A DNA stretch of 64,000 nucleotides from Planococcus sp. SK3692 (GCF_028890485.2 NZ_JARCHV010000002.1:1302001-1366000); one strand, 5' to 3'. Positions 44,449-54,057 are shown, counted from the stretch's first letter. A program made the numbers and translations. Notes: generated from the letters alone by a model not told the origin.

Positions 44449-45621
44449 ATGCGTTACTTAACAGCAGGAGAATCTCACGGTCCACAATTGACCGCCATTA
44501 TTGAAGGGTTGCCAGCGCAATTGCCTTTGACGGCGGAAATGATCAATAAAGAGTTAAAACGGCGCCAGGGAGGCCATGGCCGAGGCCGCCGCATGCAAAT
44601 CGAGACAGATACGGTGGAGATCGTTTCAGGTGTCCGCCACGGGAAGACTTTAGGCTCTCCTGTCGCATTGGTCGTCAAAAATGATGACTGGAAGCATTGG
44701 ACGAATGTTATGGGCATTGAGCCGATTGAAGAAACCGATGAAGTGAAACGCCAGTTGACGCGCCCACGCCCGGGCCATGCCGATTTGAATGGCGGCATGA
44801 AGTATGGCCATCGTGACCTCCGAAACGTCTTGGAACGTTCTTCTGCACGTGAAACGACCGTACGTGTGGCGGTAGGCGCAGTGGCCAAGCAGCTTCTTGC
44901 TGAACTTGGCGTTAAGATCGTGTCGCACGTCACAGAAATCGGCGGCATTAAAGTCGACCCGGCAAGCTATATCGGGAAATCTGCAGATGAAATCCGTGAC
45001 ATTGTCGAACAGGATGCTGTTTATTGCGCAGATTCATCCAAAACAAAAGAAATGACCGATTTGATCGACGCCACGAAGAAAAATGGCGACTCGATCGGCG
45101 GTACGGTAGAAGTCATCGTGGAAGGCATGCCAGCCGGAATCGGCAGCTATGTGCATTATGACCGCAAACTGGATGCGAAAATCGCAGCTTCTGTGATGAG
45201 CATCAATGCATTTAAGGGTGTAGAGTTCGGCCTCGGATTCGAAATGGCACGTCGTCCGGGCAGTGAAGTGCATGATGAAATCGTTTGGAGTGAAGAAGCG
45301 GGCTATACCCGCAGCACGAACAACCTTGGCGGCTTTGAAGGCGGAATGACGACGGGCATGCCAATTATCGTACGCGGCGTAATGAAGCCAATCCCAACGC
45401 TCTATAAGCCTTTGAAGAGCGTGGATATCGAAACAAAAGAGCCGTTTCAGGCAAGCATCGAGCGTTCAGATAGCTGTGCAGTCCCGGCAGCCTCGATCGT
45501 AGCGGAACACGTCGTTGCCTTTGAAGCGGCGAATGCATTGCTTGAACAATTCGATGCGGATCAATTGCCGCGCCTGAAAGAGAACATCGAAAGCTTTAAA
45601 GCTTATACAAAGGAGTTTTAA
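44449..45621 (+). CDS. aroC: Chorismate synthase
   Basis: Final shikimate step, EPSP to chorismate with reduced FMN; named aroF in B. subtilis. It has 390 residues. Signatures: [16 protein letters not shown] (7-22), [12 protein letters not shown] (about 39-50), [18 protein letters not shown] and the C-terminal [22 protein letters not shown] precedes the ATG. First gene of aroC-aroB-aroH-tyrA-aroA. The 190-base gap ahead has no T-box or other leader that I can identify. Confidence 0.97.
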   Translation: MRYLTAGESHGPQLTAIIEGLPAQLPLTAEMINKELKRRQGGHGRGRRMQIETDTVEIVSGVRHGKTLGSPVALVVKNDDWKHWTNVMGIEPIEETDEVKRQLTRPRPGHADLNGGMKYGHRDLRNVLERSSARETTVRVAVGAVAKQLLAELGVKIVSHVTEIGGIKVDPASYIGKSADEIRDIVEQDAVYCADSSKTKEMTDLIDATKKNGDSIGGTVEVIVEGMPAGIGSYVHYDRKLDAKIAASVMSINAFKGVEFGLGFEMARRPGSEVHDEIVWSEEAGYTRSTNNLGGFEGGMTTGMPIIVRGVMKPIPTLYKPLKSVDIETKEPFQASIERSDSCAVPAASIVAEHVVAFEAANALLEQFDADQLPRLKENIESFKAYTKEF

Positions 45622-45624
45622 TCC

Positions 45625-46698
45625 ATGAGGGAGTTGCGCGTCGAGACTGAACATCCATATACGGTGCACATCGGGCAAGGGGCGATTGAGCTGCTGGGGC
45701 AGCACTATCGTGATTTGCTCGCTGCAGCCGATCAAGTGGTCGTAATCGCTGACAGCCGGGTGGCTGAATTGCATTTGCCTCAGCTGCTCGAAGCGCTGGC
45801 GGATTTTCAGCCGAAAGTTTTCTGTGTACCGGCAGGCGAAGGGGCAAAATCCGCTGAAAGCTTTATGGACTGCCATAGCTTTTTACTTTCGGAGAATTGT
45901 TCGCGCAATACGGTCATACTCGCCTTCGGTGGAGGCGCAGTTGGGGATTTGGCAGGCTTTGTCGCATCAACATTCATGCGCGGAGTGCCTTTTATCCAAG
46001 TGCCGACAACGATCTTGGCGCATGACAGCGCGGTGGGCGGGAAAACCGCTATCAACCACCCGCTTGGCAAGAATATGATTGGGACCTTTTATCAGCCGCG
46101 TGCGGTTGTTTACGACGCCGATTTTCTTCAAACGCTGCCTGAAAACGAAATCCGTTCTGGAATGGCTGAAGTGATCAAGCATGCGTTCATTTCGAATAAA
46201 GGCTGGCTTGATGAACTAATGGCATATCAGGATTTCAGCGGGATGTCCGGACAGCAACTGGAAGCCCATCTTGAAAAAGGAATCGCCGTCAAATCGGCGA
46301 TTGTCGAAGAAGATGAGTTCGAAGGCGGTGTCCGCAAATTCCTCAATTTCGGCCATACATTGGCGCACGCCATCGAAGCGCATTTGGGCTACGGCAAATT
46401 GACGCATGGAGAAGCTGTCGTGCTTGGCATGGCCTATGCACTCGAATTGTCTGAAAGTCCTGAGCTTGCGCGATTCCTGGAGTGGGCAAAAGTGAATCAT
46501 TATCCGCTTGCGCTATTAATTGAAATGCCATTCCCTGAACTATTGCCTTATATGAAAAAAGACAAAAAAGCAACGGCCGCTGCACTGAACTTCGTTTTAC
46601 TTGGAGAAGTTGGACAGCCGTATATAGAAACAATTCCAGAGCAGCGAGCACAAGCGGCTTACGATAAGCTAAGAAAAACGATCAAGGAGATGATTTGA
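45625..46698 (+). CDS. aroB: 3-Dehydroquinate synthase
   Basis: Second shikimate step, DAHP to 3-dehydroquinate, NAD- and metal-dependent. It has 357 residues. The motifs GGGAVGDLAGFVASTFMRG (about 97-115), PTTILAHDSAVGGKTAINHP and FLNFGHTLAHAIEAHLGY with HGEAVVLGM (metal-binding His) are present. It begins three bases after aroC and its TGA overlaps the aroH start. Confidence 0.96.
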   Translation: MRELRVETEHPYTVHIGQGAIELLGQHYRDLLAAADQVVVIADSRVAELHLPQLLEALADFQPKVFCVPAGEGAKSAESFMDCHSFLLSENCSRNTVILAFGGGAVGDLAGFVASTFMRGVPFIQVPTTILAHDSAVGGKTAINHPLGKNMIGTFYQPRAVVYDADFLQTLPENEIRSGMAEVIKHAFISNKGWLDELMAYQDFSGMSGQQLEAHLEKGIAVKSAIVEEDEFEGGVRKFLNFGHTLAHAIEAHLGYGKLTHGEAVVLGMAYALELSESPELARFLEWAKVNHYPLALLIEMPFPELLPYMKKDKKATAAALNFVLLGEVGQPYIETIPEQRAQAAYDKLRKTIKEMI

Positions 46699-47081
46699 TG
46701 ATTCGAGGGGTCAGAGGCGCCATCACCATCACTAAAGATGAAGCGCCCGAAATTTTGGAGCAAACGCGCCGCTTGGTCTTGGAAATGGCCAAAGAAAACG
46801 GCATTGAACCGGATGAAGTAGCTTCGGTCATCGTATCGACAACGACGGATATTTCTGCAGCTTTTCCTGCAAAAGCCGTGCGCACTATCAAGGGCTGGAC
46901 GTATGTGCCGGTCATGTGCACCCATGAAATGGATGTGCCCGGCAGCATGCCGCTGTGCATTCGTGTAATGATGCATGTTAATACGAAGCTTGCACAAGAT
47001 AAAATCCAGCATATCTATATGAATGACGCTGTCAAACTGCGTCCCGATCTATCAAAGAAAAGCCAGGTGAGCCAAGCGTGA
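46698..47081 (+). CDS. aroH: Chorismate mutase, AroH type
   Basis: Converts chorismate to prephenate. It has 127 residues of the trimeric AroH class: RGVRGAITITKDE at the N-terminus, with R and E residues of the active site, KGWTYVPVMCTHEMDVPGSMP and CIRVMMHVNT. I choose ATG 46698, whose first base is the last base of the aroB stop (TGATG); a TTG one codon up is possible. AAGGAG is eight bases upstream. Directly coupled to aroB and tyrA. The trpEDCFBA and hisC genes lying between aroH and tyrA in B. subtilis are absent. Confidence 0.95.
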   Translation: MIRGVRGAITITKDEAPEILEQTRRLVLEMAKENGIEPDEVASVIVSTTTDISAAFPAKAVRTIKGWTYVPVMCTHEMDVPGSMPLCIRVMMHVNTKLAQDKIQHIYMNDAVKLRPDLSKKSQVSQA

Positions 47082-48166
47082 AAACAGAAGTCCTCATTAT
47101 CGGCCTCGGATTGATCGGCGGATCTTTAGCCAAAGCCTTTCAGCGCAATGAAGATGTTCATGTATCGGGCTATGATGCGGACGCATTGACTGCCAGAAAA
47201 GCTTTTAAAATGGGCATCATCCAAAGCTCGCCGCCTTCTCTCGAACAGGCAGCCGCTGCGGCTGATGTCATTGTATTTGCCACGCCGGTCGGGGCAACTG
47301 TAAAATTAATGGAACAGAGCAAATACTGGGATTTGAAAGAACATGTCATTCTCACAGATACAGGTAGTACCAAAGTCCAAATTATGGAAGCAGCAGCGAA
47401 ATTGACAAATACCTTTATCGGCGGGCACCCAATGGCCGGTTCCCATAAAAGCGGTGTCGAAGCTGCCAAAGAAGTGCTCTTTGAAAATGCCTTCTATATT
47501 TTGACACCCGGCAAGGAGACGGCTCAGGAAGACCTTGAGAAATTGGTCGGGCTTTTGTCGGTCACCAAAGCCAAGATTAAAGTGTTAGAAGCGAAAGAGC
47601 ACGATCATATGACGGCGATCGTCAGCCATTTCCCCCATTTGATTGCCGCAGCTTTGGTCCATCAGCTAGACCGTGAAGAGCAGTTTCCGTTTGCGCGTCA
47701 GCTCGCAGCAGGCGGTTTTCGCGACACGACGCGCATTGCTTCTGCAAATCCAGATATGTGGCGTGACATCACGACGCAAAACAATGAAATGATTGTCGAG
47801 CAGCTAGACCATTGGATGGACCAGATGACGCATTTGCGGGAGATCTTGCAAAACAACGAACCCGAGCCGATTCACCGCTTTTTCGCGAAAGCGAAGGAAA
47901 CACGTGATGAACTGCCGGTTGCGGGGCACGGTGCCATGTATTCTGTGTTTGATTTGTATATCGATATTCCCGATGTGCCGGGAATCATTTCGGAAATGAC
48001 AGGCTATCTAGCGGAAGCTGGCATCAGCATCGTCAATTTGAGGATTTTGGAGACACGTGAAGATGTCTTCGGGATTCTCGTCCTTAGTTTCCAGACAGCG
48101 GAAGACCGCGAAAAAGCGCAGCGCGTCTTTTCAAAACGGACCGCTTATGACACGTATATCTCCTGA
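47078..48166 (+). CDS. tyrA: Prephenate dehydrogenase
   Basis: NAD-dependent oxidative decarboxylation of prephenate to 4-hydroxyphenylpyruvate for tyrosine. It has 362 residues: a Rossmann domain with GLGLIGGSLAKAF (7-19), a helical dimer domain with GHPMAGSHKSGVEAA (about 110-124) and HFPHLIAAALV, and a C-terminal ACT domain (about 290-362: IDIPDVPGIISEMTGYLAEAGISI) for feedback control. It starts with GTG overlapping the aroH stop (GTGA) after AGGTGA. Confidence 0.95.
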   Translation: MKTEVLIIGLGLIGGSLAKAFQRNEDVHVSGYDADALTARKAFKMGIIQSSPPSLEQAAAAADVIVFATPVGATVKLMEQSKYWDLKEHVILTDTGSTKVQIMEAAAKLTNTFIGGHPMAGSHKSGVEAAKEVLFENAFYILTPGKETAQEDLEKLVGLLSVTKAKIKVLEAKEHDHMTAIVSHFPHLIAAALVHQLDREEQFPFARQLAAGGFRDTTRIASANPDMWRDITTQNNEMIVEQLDHWMDQMTHLREILQNNEPEPIHRFFAKAKETRDELPVAGHGAMYSVFDLYIDIPDVPGIISEMTGYLAEAGISIVNLRILETREDVFGILVLSFQTAEDREKAQRVFSKRTAYDTYIS

Positions 48167-48180
48167 AAGGAATGAAATTC

Positions 48181-49464
48181 ATGTCCAAAACAATCAGCTA
48201 CACAAAACCAGCGTTAACAGGCAGCGTTCAAGTGCCCGGGGATAAGTCCATCTCACACCGGGCCATTATGTTCGGTGCGCTGGCACAGGGAACGACGATC
48301 GTTGAAGGCTTCCTTATGGGAGATGACTGTCTGAGCACGATCAGCTGTTTTCGTTCACTCGGAATCGATATCCAAATAGATGGCGAGCATGTGACAGTGA
48401 AAAGCGGTGGACGTAAAGCCTGGAAAGAGCCGAATGTCGTATTGGATACCGGAAATTCCGGCACGACGACGCGCTTGATGCTCGGCTTGCTCGCGGGCAC
48501 TGATTTTCATTCGGTTATGGCAGGAGATGAATCTATCGCACGCCGGCCGATGAAGCGCATCGTTGAACCTTTGCGCTTGATGGGGGCGGATATCCGCGGG
48601 CGCGCTAGTGGGCATTTTACGCCGCTTGCCGTTCAAGGAACAGCGCTTCAGGCAATCGATTACACGATGCCTGTCGCAAGCGCACAGGTGAAGTCCGCGG
48701 TGCTGCTCGCGGGCTTATCGGCACAAGGAACCACGACTGTCCGCGAACCGGTACCGTCTCGCAACCATACAGAAATTATGCTGAAGCATTTTGGCGCAGA
48801 TATCTCGCGCACTGGCGATGTTATTTCATTGACCGGAGGACAGGAACTGCATGCTGCGCATGTTCAGGTGCCTGGGGATATTTCATCCGCTGCTTTTATG
48901 ATCGGCGCGGCGCTTATTGCTGAGGGCAGTGAAATCGAATTGAAAAACGTCGGCATTAACCCGACGCGTACTGGCTTGCTGGATGTGTTCGAAGCCATGG
49001 GCGCGGATATTCAAGCAAGTGGGCATACATCTGAAGGGGAAGAAGCCGCAGATTTGACGGTTCGCAGCACTTCTTTGACAGGCACGGACATCGGGGGCGA
49101 TGTCATTCCTAGATTGATCGACGAAATTCCATTGATTGCGCTTGTGGCGACGCAAGCGCAAGGGCAGACCGTCATCCGCGATGCAGAAGAATTGCGCGTC
49201 AAAGAAACCGACCGCATTCAAGCAGTCGTCACCGAGCTCAAAAAACTCGGCGCCGATATCGAAGCGACAGAAGACGGAATGGTCATACAAGGCCCCACTC
49301 CGTTGACTGGCGCAGCGATGAATAGCTACGGGGATCACCGCCTCGGCATGATGGCCGCAGTAGCTGCATTGATCGCAGACGGCCCTGTGACGATTGACGA
49401 CCCGGGCTGCATATCGATCTCTTACCCAAACTTTTTTGAACATCTGGATAAGCTGACACAATAA
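48181..49464 (+). CDS. aroA: EPSP synthase (3-phosphoshikimate 1-carboxyvinyltransferase)
   Basis: Sixth shikimate step; named aroE in B. subtilis. I choose ATG 48181, nine bases after AAGGA, giving 427 residues; an ATG three codons earlier is too close to the site. Conserved blocks: VPGDKSISHRA (about 18-28), the region around GNSGTTTRLMLGLLAG (about 88-103), RPMKRI and RIKETDRI-like RVKETDRI. The DKSISHRA and GNSGTT forms occur in many Bacillota EPSP synthases; sensitivity class cannot be read reliably. Last gene of the aro operon, with a terminator after it. Confidence 0.95.
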   Translation: MSKTISYTKPALTGSVQVPGDKSISHRAIMFGALAQGTTIVEGFLMGDDCLSTISCFRSLGIDIQIDGEHVTVKSGGRKAWKEPNVVLDTGNSGTTTRLMLGLLAGTDFHSVMAGDESIARRPMKRIVEPLRLMGADIRGRASGHFTPLAVQGTALQAIDYTMPVASAQVKSAVLLAGLSAQGTTTVREPVPSRNHTEIMLKHFGADISRTGDVISLTGGQELHAAHVQVPGDISSAAFMIGAALIAEGSEIELKNVGINPTRTGLLDVFEAMGADIQASGHTSEGEEAADLTVRSTSLTGTDIGGDVIPRLIDEIPLIALVATQAQGQTVIRDAEELRVKETDRIQAVVTELKKLGADIEATEDGMVIQGPTPLTGAAMNSYGDHRLGMMAAVAALIADGPVTIDDPGCISISYPNFFEHLDKLTQ

Positions 49465-49486
49465 CTCTCCTTCGGGGGAGTTTTTA
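49463..49486 (+). terminator. Terminator of the aro operon
   Basis: AACTCTCC and GGGGAGTT (one G-U pair) with a short loop are followed by TTTTT, overlapping the aroA stop. Confidence 0.8.
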
Positions 49487-49542
49487 TTATGCTAGCATGA
49501 TAGTTTCGTGTACGATAACTATATAACGGCAAGGAATAGGTG

Positions 49543-50802
49543 ATGCAAATGGCAACTTTACAAAATATACAAGAAGCGGTGCAGGCCGGAGACACGGCTG
49601 CGCTTGACACATTGCTCGAACAGTATTTATTGAAAGGCGATCCCGATGAACAATATGCTGTCATGGAATGGCTGCAGGAAATCGGCTTTATCGAAGAAGC
49701 GCTTCGTGTGGTGGAGCATCTTCAGTACATGTTTCCAGAAGAGGCGCAATTGCGCGTCGACCGTTCAAAGCTGTTGATCGATGCAGACCGTGAAGATGAG
49801 GCACTGAACGAGTTGATGGCGATTCCAAAAGACGATGAACTATATCCTCAAGCACTCGTTACATTAGCGGATCTGTTTCAGCTGCAGGGGCTTCTCGAGG
49901 CAGCGGAATTGCGTCTGGACGAAGCGATCGGGCTGATGCCAGACGAACCGCTCTTGCAGCAGGCAAAAGCGGAACTTTTACTCGACTCCGGGCGCTACTT
50001 AGAGTCTGCGCGGATTTATCAAGAATTGGAAAGCCGCAATGTCAAAATCGAGGGCGTCAACTTGAGCGAACGCTTGGCTGAAGTCTATAGCGCCGGCGCA
50101 GCCTACGAGGAAGCTTTGCCATATTATGAGCGTGCGCTGGAAGACGAAGCACAGCCCGATGTATTATTCGGCGCTGCTTTTGCTGCTTTCCAGGCGAAAC
50201 AATACGAATTGTCGGTGAAAAGGCTCGATGAGCTTTTGGATGCCGACCCGGATTACTTCTCTGCTTATTTATTGAAAGCGCAATGCTTCAATATGATGGA
50301 AGACTATAAACGTGCTTACGACGCCATCAAAGAAGGGCTTGCGCGTGATGAGTTCGACAAGGAATTGTATTTATTCGCTGGCAAACTCGCGTTGAAGCTG
50401 GGTAAAGGCGAAGAAGGCGTCGAAATGCTCCGTCAGGCGATCGCACTCGATCCCGAGTATATGGAGGCTCTTTATGCATTAATATCTTATTTCCACACAG
50501 AAGAGCGGGACGAAGAACTGCTTGAGCTTGCCTCAATGGCTGTCGAAAGCGGCAACGACTGGAATGCACTTTATCCGATGATCGCGAAAGCGTACGACCG
50601 GACAGAACAATTCAGCGAAGCTCTGGAGTATTACGAAAAAGCCTATCCGGCATTTTCCGATGATCCTGAATTCCTCGAATCCTATGCCTTATTTTTGGTA
50701 GAGGAAGGGAATCGCGACCGTGCTCTCGAAATAATTAAACAGCTTCAAGCGCTGGAGCCGGAAAACCCGCAATGGTTCGATTGGCTGCAATCGTTTGAAT
50801 GA
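49543..50802 (+). CDS. ypiA: Tetratricopeptide-repeat protein YpiA
   Basis: Probable protein-protein scaffold, cytoplasmic, function unknown. It has about 419 residues (start 49543 or 49549; both have acceptable spacing to the AAGGAATAGGTG region). It is a stack of roughly ten TPR helix pairs across the whole length, e.g. AEVYSAGAAYEEALPYYERALEDE, KAYDRTEQFSEALEYYEKAYPAF. It is acidic with no signal. The ypiA-ypiB-ypiF run just ahead of qcrABC is as in B. subtilis. ypiB follows 14 bases downstream. Confidence 0.9.
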   Translation: MQMATLQNIQEAVQAGDTAALDTLLEQYLLKGDPDEQYAVMEWLQEIGFIEEALRVVEHLQYMFPEEAQLRVDRSKLLIDADREDEALNELMAIPKDDELYPQALVTLADLFQLQGLLEAAELRLDEAIGLMPDEPLLQQAKAELLLDSGRYLESARIYQELESRNVKIEGVNLSERLAEVYSAGAAYEEALPYYERALEDEAQPDVLFGAAFAAFQAKQYELSVKRLDELLDADPDYFSAYLLKAQCFNMMEDYKRAYDAIKEGLARDEFDKELYLFAGKLALKLGKGEEGVEMLRQAIALDPEYMEALYALISYFHTEERDEELLELASMAVESGNDWNALYPMIAKAYDRTEQFSEALEYYEKAYPAFSDDPEFLESYALFLVEEGNRDRALEIIKQLQALEPENPQWFDWLQSFE

Positions 50803-50816
50803 AAGGGGGAGACGAT

Positions 50817-51380
50817 ATGACTGCATCCGTTTCTGTAGGCGAGAAAAAACAATTTGTCCGCTGGTTCCTCGGGTCTTATAAAATGAAAAGACGTGAATGC
50901 ATTTGGATCCTCAATTATCTGTTGAGCAACGATGAATTGCTGGAGAAAACACATTTTGTCGAAGAAGCGCATTATTGTCCCCGTGCCATGGTCATGTCGA
51001 CCACTGAATCGAAAGACATCCCATTCCAGTTTTATAAAGGCAAGCTGATGACTGCCGATGCTGAAAAGTCTTTCCATGACCTCAGGCTCCATCCCAATGA
51101 ACCGTTATTCGTGCAATTGAATTTTCCAAGCATTCCGCCCGCACCGCTTTATCTCGCGGTGTTGGAAGAAAACCCCCATATGCCAAAAGGGGCGGCAGTC
51201 AGCGAACAGGATCGCTTGATAGCAGAAAAGGTATTAAATGAAAGTTTGTCGTCTTATCAAGAAGAAACGATCCTCAAAAAAATTGACGAAGCACTGGACG
51301 CAGGAGATAAAGAGCAATTCTTTGAACTGTCTGCCTTGCTGTCCGTAGTGAAATCGGCCAAAAAAATGGAGAGTGACTGA
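50817..51380 (+). CDS. ypiB: UPF0302 / IDEAL-domain protein YpiB
   Basis: Function not firmly known; the family has been tied to stabilising or processing the qcr region transcripts or proteins, which I treat as inference from neighbourhood. I choose ATG 50817 after AAAGGGGGAG, giving 187 residues (B. subtilis 179). The N-terminal UPF0302 domain (about 8-125) includes WFLGSYKMKRRECIWILNYL and EAHYCPRAM; the C-terminal IDEAL motif lies near 148-178 (ILKKIDEALDAGDKEQFFEL). ypiF begins four bases past its stop. Confidence 0.92.
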   Translation: MTASVSVGEKKQFVRWFLGSYKMKRRECIWILNYLLSNDELLEKTHFVEEAHYCPRAMVMSTTESKDIPFQFYKGKLMTADAEKSFHDLRLHPNEPLFVQLNFPSIPPAPLYLAVLEENPHMPKGAAVSEQDRLIAEKVLNESLSSYQEETILKKIDEALDAGDKEQFFELSALLSVVKSAKKMESD

Positions 51381-51384
51381 ATAC

Positions 51385-51837
51385 ATGCATTTCAACAGCA
51401 AAGACATCGATTTATATGCAAGCCAAAAAGATTACGTCGATACCGCGGTCGTGCCACTGATCGAATTGGACTTGACCGTTTCGGGCATGAAGGCGAGCGC
51501 TGGGGCTTCTGAATACTTGCAATCCTTAACTGTTATTCTGGAAAAGCAATTTAAGGGGCGGATTCTTTTACTTCCGCCTATTTCTTATGTCCGGGCGGCA
51601 GACCGAACAGAGCTTGGCGAACAATTGAAAAAAGAGCTGTCGGAAACAGGGTTCAAGCACATTTTCTACTTGACGACTGACCCGAAATGGCGCTCTGTTG
51701 AAGAACTTGACAATGTTCTATGGCTGCCCGCCATTCCGACTGGCGACATGGACCAATCTTTCAAGAAATCGGTCATGGAAGACCAGCTGCGTCAAGTGCT
51801 GCCGCTGTTTACCAAAGAATGGACACATCATTCATGA
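51385..51837 (+). CDS. ypiF: DUF2487 protein YpiF
   Basis: Function unknown. I choose ATG 51385, giving 150 residues (B. subtilis YpiF about 148); a GTG four codons earlier sits almost on the GGAG site. No signal or membrane helix. The C-terminal half resembles an alpha/beta fold (GRILLLPPISYVR, KHIFYLTTDPKW, NVLWLPAIP). It is the last gene before the qcr promoter and nearly abuts ypiB, so ypiA-ypiB-ypiF is a unit. Confidence 0.87.
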   Translation: MHFNSKDIDLYASQKDYVDTAVVPLIELDLTVSGMKASAGASEYLQSLTVILEKQFKGRILLLPPISYVRAADRTELGEQLKKELSETGFKHIFYLTTDPKWRSVEELDNVLWLPAIPTGDMDQSFKKSVMEDQLRQVLPLFTKEWTHHS

Positions 51838-51874
51838 AATGTTCACAAACTGTTCCATTACACTGAATGCGATA

Positions 51875-51903
51875 TTGACCTTAAGTTTTGATTGATATAT
51901 CAT
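51875..51903 (+). promoter_or_regulatory. Candidate promoter of qcrABC
   Basis: TTGACC (51875-51880) and TATCAT (51898-51903) are 17 bases apart, leaving a leader of about 70 bases before qcrA. In B. subtilis qcr is controlled by ResD, AbrB and CcpA; I cannot point to a site here. Confidence 0.5.
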
Positions 51904-51978
51904 TAGGTTGTCCTAGTAATTATATTTGAATGAGTATGTCCATTTGGACTGACCTTGAATGTTAGAGGGGGGAAAAGA

Positions 51979-52482
51979 ATGAGTAATAATCGTGTATCAC
52001 GACGCCAATTTTTAGGCTACACACTGACTGGTGTAGGTGGTTTCATGGCAGCGGGAATGTTAATGCCGATGGTGCGTTTTGCAGTCGATCCAATTCTGCA
52101 GCAACACGACGCCGGAGATTATGTTTTGACTGACCAAGCTGCTGCCGATATCACAGAAGAGCCTGTACGTGTCGACTTTACGTTTGAACAAGTAGACGCA
52201 TGGTATACATCTGAAGTCACGAATTCTGCATGGGTTTACAAAGAAGGCGATAAACTAATCGCACTTTCACCTGTCTGCAAACACTTGGGATGCACAGTCA
52301 ACTGGGGCGGGGACCCAGAACAGCCAACACAGTTCTTCTGCCCGTGCCACGCTGGACGCTATGAGAAAAACGGCCAGAACATTCCAGGCACGCCGCCGCT
52401 CGGACCTCTTGATGAGTACGACGTTCAAGAGCAGGATGGTTTTGTAGCCATCGGACAAGTAAAACCAAATACTTTAGTTTAA
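51979..52482 (+). CDS. qcrA: Menaquinol:cytochrome c reductase Rieske subunit
   Basis: Iron-sulfur subunit of the b6c-type complex III. I choose ATG 51979 after AGGGGGGAAAAG, giving 167 residues. A twin-arginine motif SRRQFLG (7-13) precedes a membrane helix (about 13-33), fitting Tat export. The [2Fe-2S] ligands are C100-KH102 and C121-PC-H124, with C105 and C123 for the disulfide. First gene of qcrABC; depends on ResABC for the cytochrome c partner subunit. Confidence 0.96.
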   Translation: MSNNRVSRRQFLGYTLTGVGGFMAAGMLMPMVRFAVDPILQQHDAGDYVLTDQAAADITEEPVRVDFTFEQVDAWYTSEVTNSAWVYKEGDKLIALSPVCKHLGCTVNWGGDPEQPTQFFCPCHAGRYEKNGQNIPGTPPLGPLDEYDVQEQDGFVAIGQVKPNTLV

Positions 52483-52503
52483 TAGTTAGGGGGTACGACA
52501 CCA

Positions 52504-53178
52504 GTGCTAAACAAGTTATATGATTGGGTAGACGAGCGATTGGACATCACGCCGATCTGGCGCGATATTGCAGACCATGAAGTACCGGAACACGTTAACC
52601 CCGCACACCACTTTTCAGCATTTGTCTATTGTTTCGGAGGACTGACGTTCTTTATCACAGTTATCCAAATTTTATCTGGTATGTTCCTTACGATGTATTA
52701 CGTGCCGGATATTGAAAATGCTTGGCAGTCGGTTTATTATCTCCAGAATGAAGTCGCTTTTGGGGAAATCGTGCGTGGGATGCACCACTGGGGAGCTTCT
52801 TTAGTAGTTGTTATGATTTTCCTTCATACACTGCGTGTATTCTTCACAGGGTCTTATAAGAAACCTCGTGAGCTCAACTGGGTAGTCGGCGTTATGCTAT
52901 TTGGCGTAATCCTCGGCCTATCTTTCACAGGTTACTTGCTTCCATGGGATATGAAAGCATTGTTTGCAACAAAAGTTGGGATTGAAATTGCAGCTTCTGT
53001 ACCGGTGATCGGCGAAACGATCAAAATTTTGCTTGCAGGGGATTCAACGATTCTCGGGGCACAAACTTTGACACGCTTCTTCGCGATCCACGTCTTCTTC
53101 CTGCCTGCTGCTTTGCTTGGGTTGCTCGCAGCACACTTTATCATGATCAGAAGACAAGGTATTTCAGGACCATTGTAA
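52504..53178 (+). CDS. qcrB: Menaquinol:cytochrome c reductase cytochrome b subunit
   Basis: Short (b6-like) cytochrome b with four membrane helices. It has 224 residues, as in B. subtilis QcrB, nearly identical in its opening (LNKLYDWVDERLDITP). Heme-binding His pairs lie in GMHHWGASL/HTLRVFF and in FAIHVFFLPAALLGLLAAHF. It starts with GTG at 52504, with AGGGGGT about ten bases upstream, a rather long spacing. The rest of a full-length cytochrome b is supplied by the N-terminal half of QcrC. Confidence 0.96.
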   Translation: MLNKLYDWVDERLDITPIWRDIADHEVPEHVNPAHHFSAFVYCFGGLTFFITVIQILSGMFLTMYYVPDIENAWQSVYYLQNEVAFGEIVRGMHHWGASLVVVMIFLHTLRVFFTGSYKKPRELNWVVGVMLFGVILGLSFTGYLLPWDMKALFATKVGIEIAASVPVIGETIKILLAGDSTILGAQTLTRFFAIHVFFLPAALLGLLAAHFIMIRRQGISGPL

Positions 53179-53214
53179 TTCATCCTTGACCAAGGATTTT
53201 AAGGAGGGGACACT

Positions 53215-53997
53215 ATGCACCGCGGAAAAGGGATGAAATTTGTAGGGGATTCACGTGTTCCGAGCATGGAGTTTCGGAAACCGAATATCCCGAAAGATTA
53301 CTCCGAATATCCTGGCAAAACAGAAGCCTTCTGGCCGAACTTCCTTCTAAAAGAATGGATGATCGGTTCTGTCTTCCTAATTGGGTATTTGCTTTTAACT
53401 GTCGCCCATCCTTCGCCTCTTGAAGGCCAGGCTGATCCGACAGACACGGCATATATTCCATTGCCAGACTGGTATTTCTTGTTCTTATACCAATTATTGA
53501 AATATGAATTTGCTTCCGGACCGTTCAACGTGGTCGGCGCAATCATCATCCCGGGCCTTGCGTTCGGTGCCTTGATGCTTGCACCGTTCCTTGACCGTGG
53601 ACCGGAACGCCGCCCGTCAAAACGCCCATTGCCGACAGGCTTTATGCTTTTGGCGATCGCGTCCATCGTCTTCTTGACTTGGGAATCCGTAGCTAACCAT
53701 GACTGGGAAGCAGCGGCTCGCCAAGGGGAAATCACAGAAGAAGTCGAAATCGATACAGCAGATCCTGGATATGAAATCTATTCTGCTTCTGCATGTATCA
53801 GCTGTCACGGCGATAATTTGGAAGGAGCAGTCGGACCGACATTGGTTGGAACGGGCCTAACTCCTGAAGAAATTGCTGAAATTGCTGTAAATGGTATCGA
53901 AGATGGAGGCACTCAATTGATGCCGCCATCATGGGATGGAACTGATGAAGACCTTCAAGTCATGACAGAGTTCATCTCTGGACTTGAAGCTGAATAA
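53215..53997 (+). CDS. qcrC: Menaquinol:cytochrome c reductase cytochrome b/c fusion subunit
   Basis: Fusion of a subunit IV-like membrane part (helices near 47-65, 103-123 and 142-158, with PDWYFLFLYQLLKY at about 84-97) and a C-terminal cytochrome c domain (about 180-260) whose heme attaches at C194-IS-C197-H198; the axial Met is probably in GTQLMPPSW. It has 260 residues (B. subtilis 255). AAGGAGGGG precedes the ATG. It completes the qcrABC operon and is a client of the resABC heme ligation system 35 kb upstream. Confidence 0.96.
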   Translation: MHRGKGMKFVGDSRVPSMEFRKPNIPKDYSEYPGKTEAFWPNFLLKEWMIGSVFLIGYLLLTVAHPSPLEGQADPTDTAYIPLPDWYFLFLYQLLKYEFASGPFNVVGAIIIPGLAFGALMLAPFLDRGPERRPSKRPLPTGFMLLAIASIVFLTWESVANHDWEAAARQGEITEEVEIDTADPGYEIYSASACISCHGDNLEGAVGPTLVGTGLTPEEIAEIAVNGIEDGGTQLMPPSWDGTDEDLQVMTEFISGLEAE

Positions 53998-54005
53998 ACT
54001 TACAG

Positions 54006-54036
54006 AAAAAGAGCCGGGAAACCGGCTCTTTTTTTC
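54006..54036 (+). terminator. Terminator of qcrABC
   Basis: AAAGAGCCGG, GAAA loop, CCGGCTCTTT followed by a T run. Confidence 0.92.
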
Positions 54037-54057
54037 TGCACAGGAAAGGGTGAAAGG

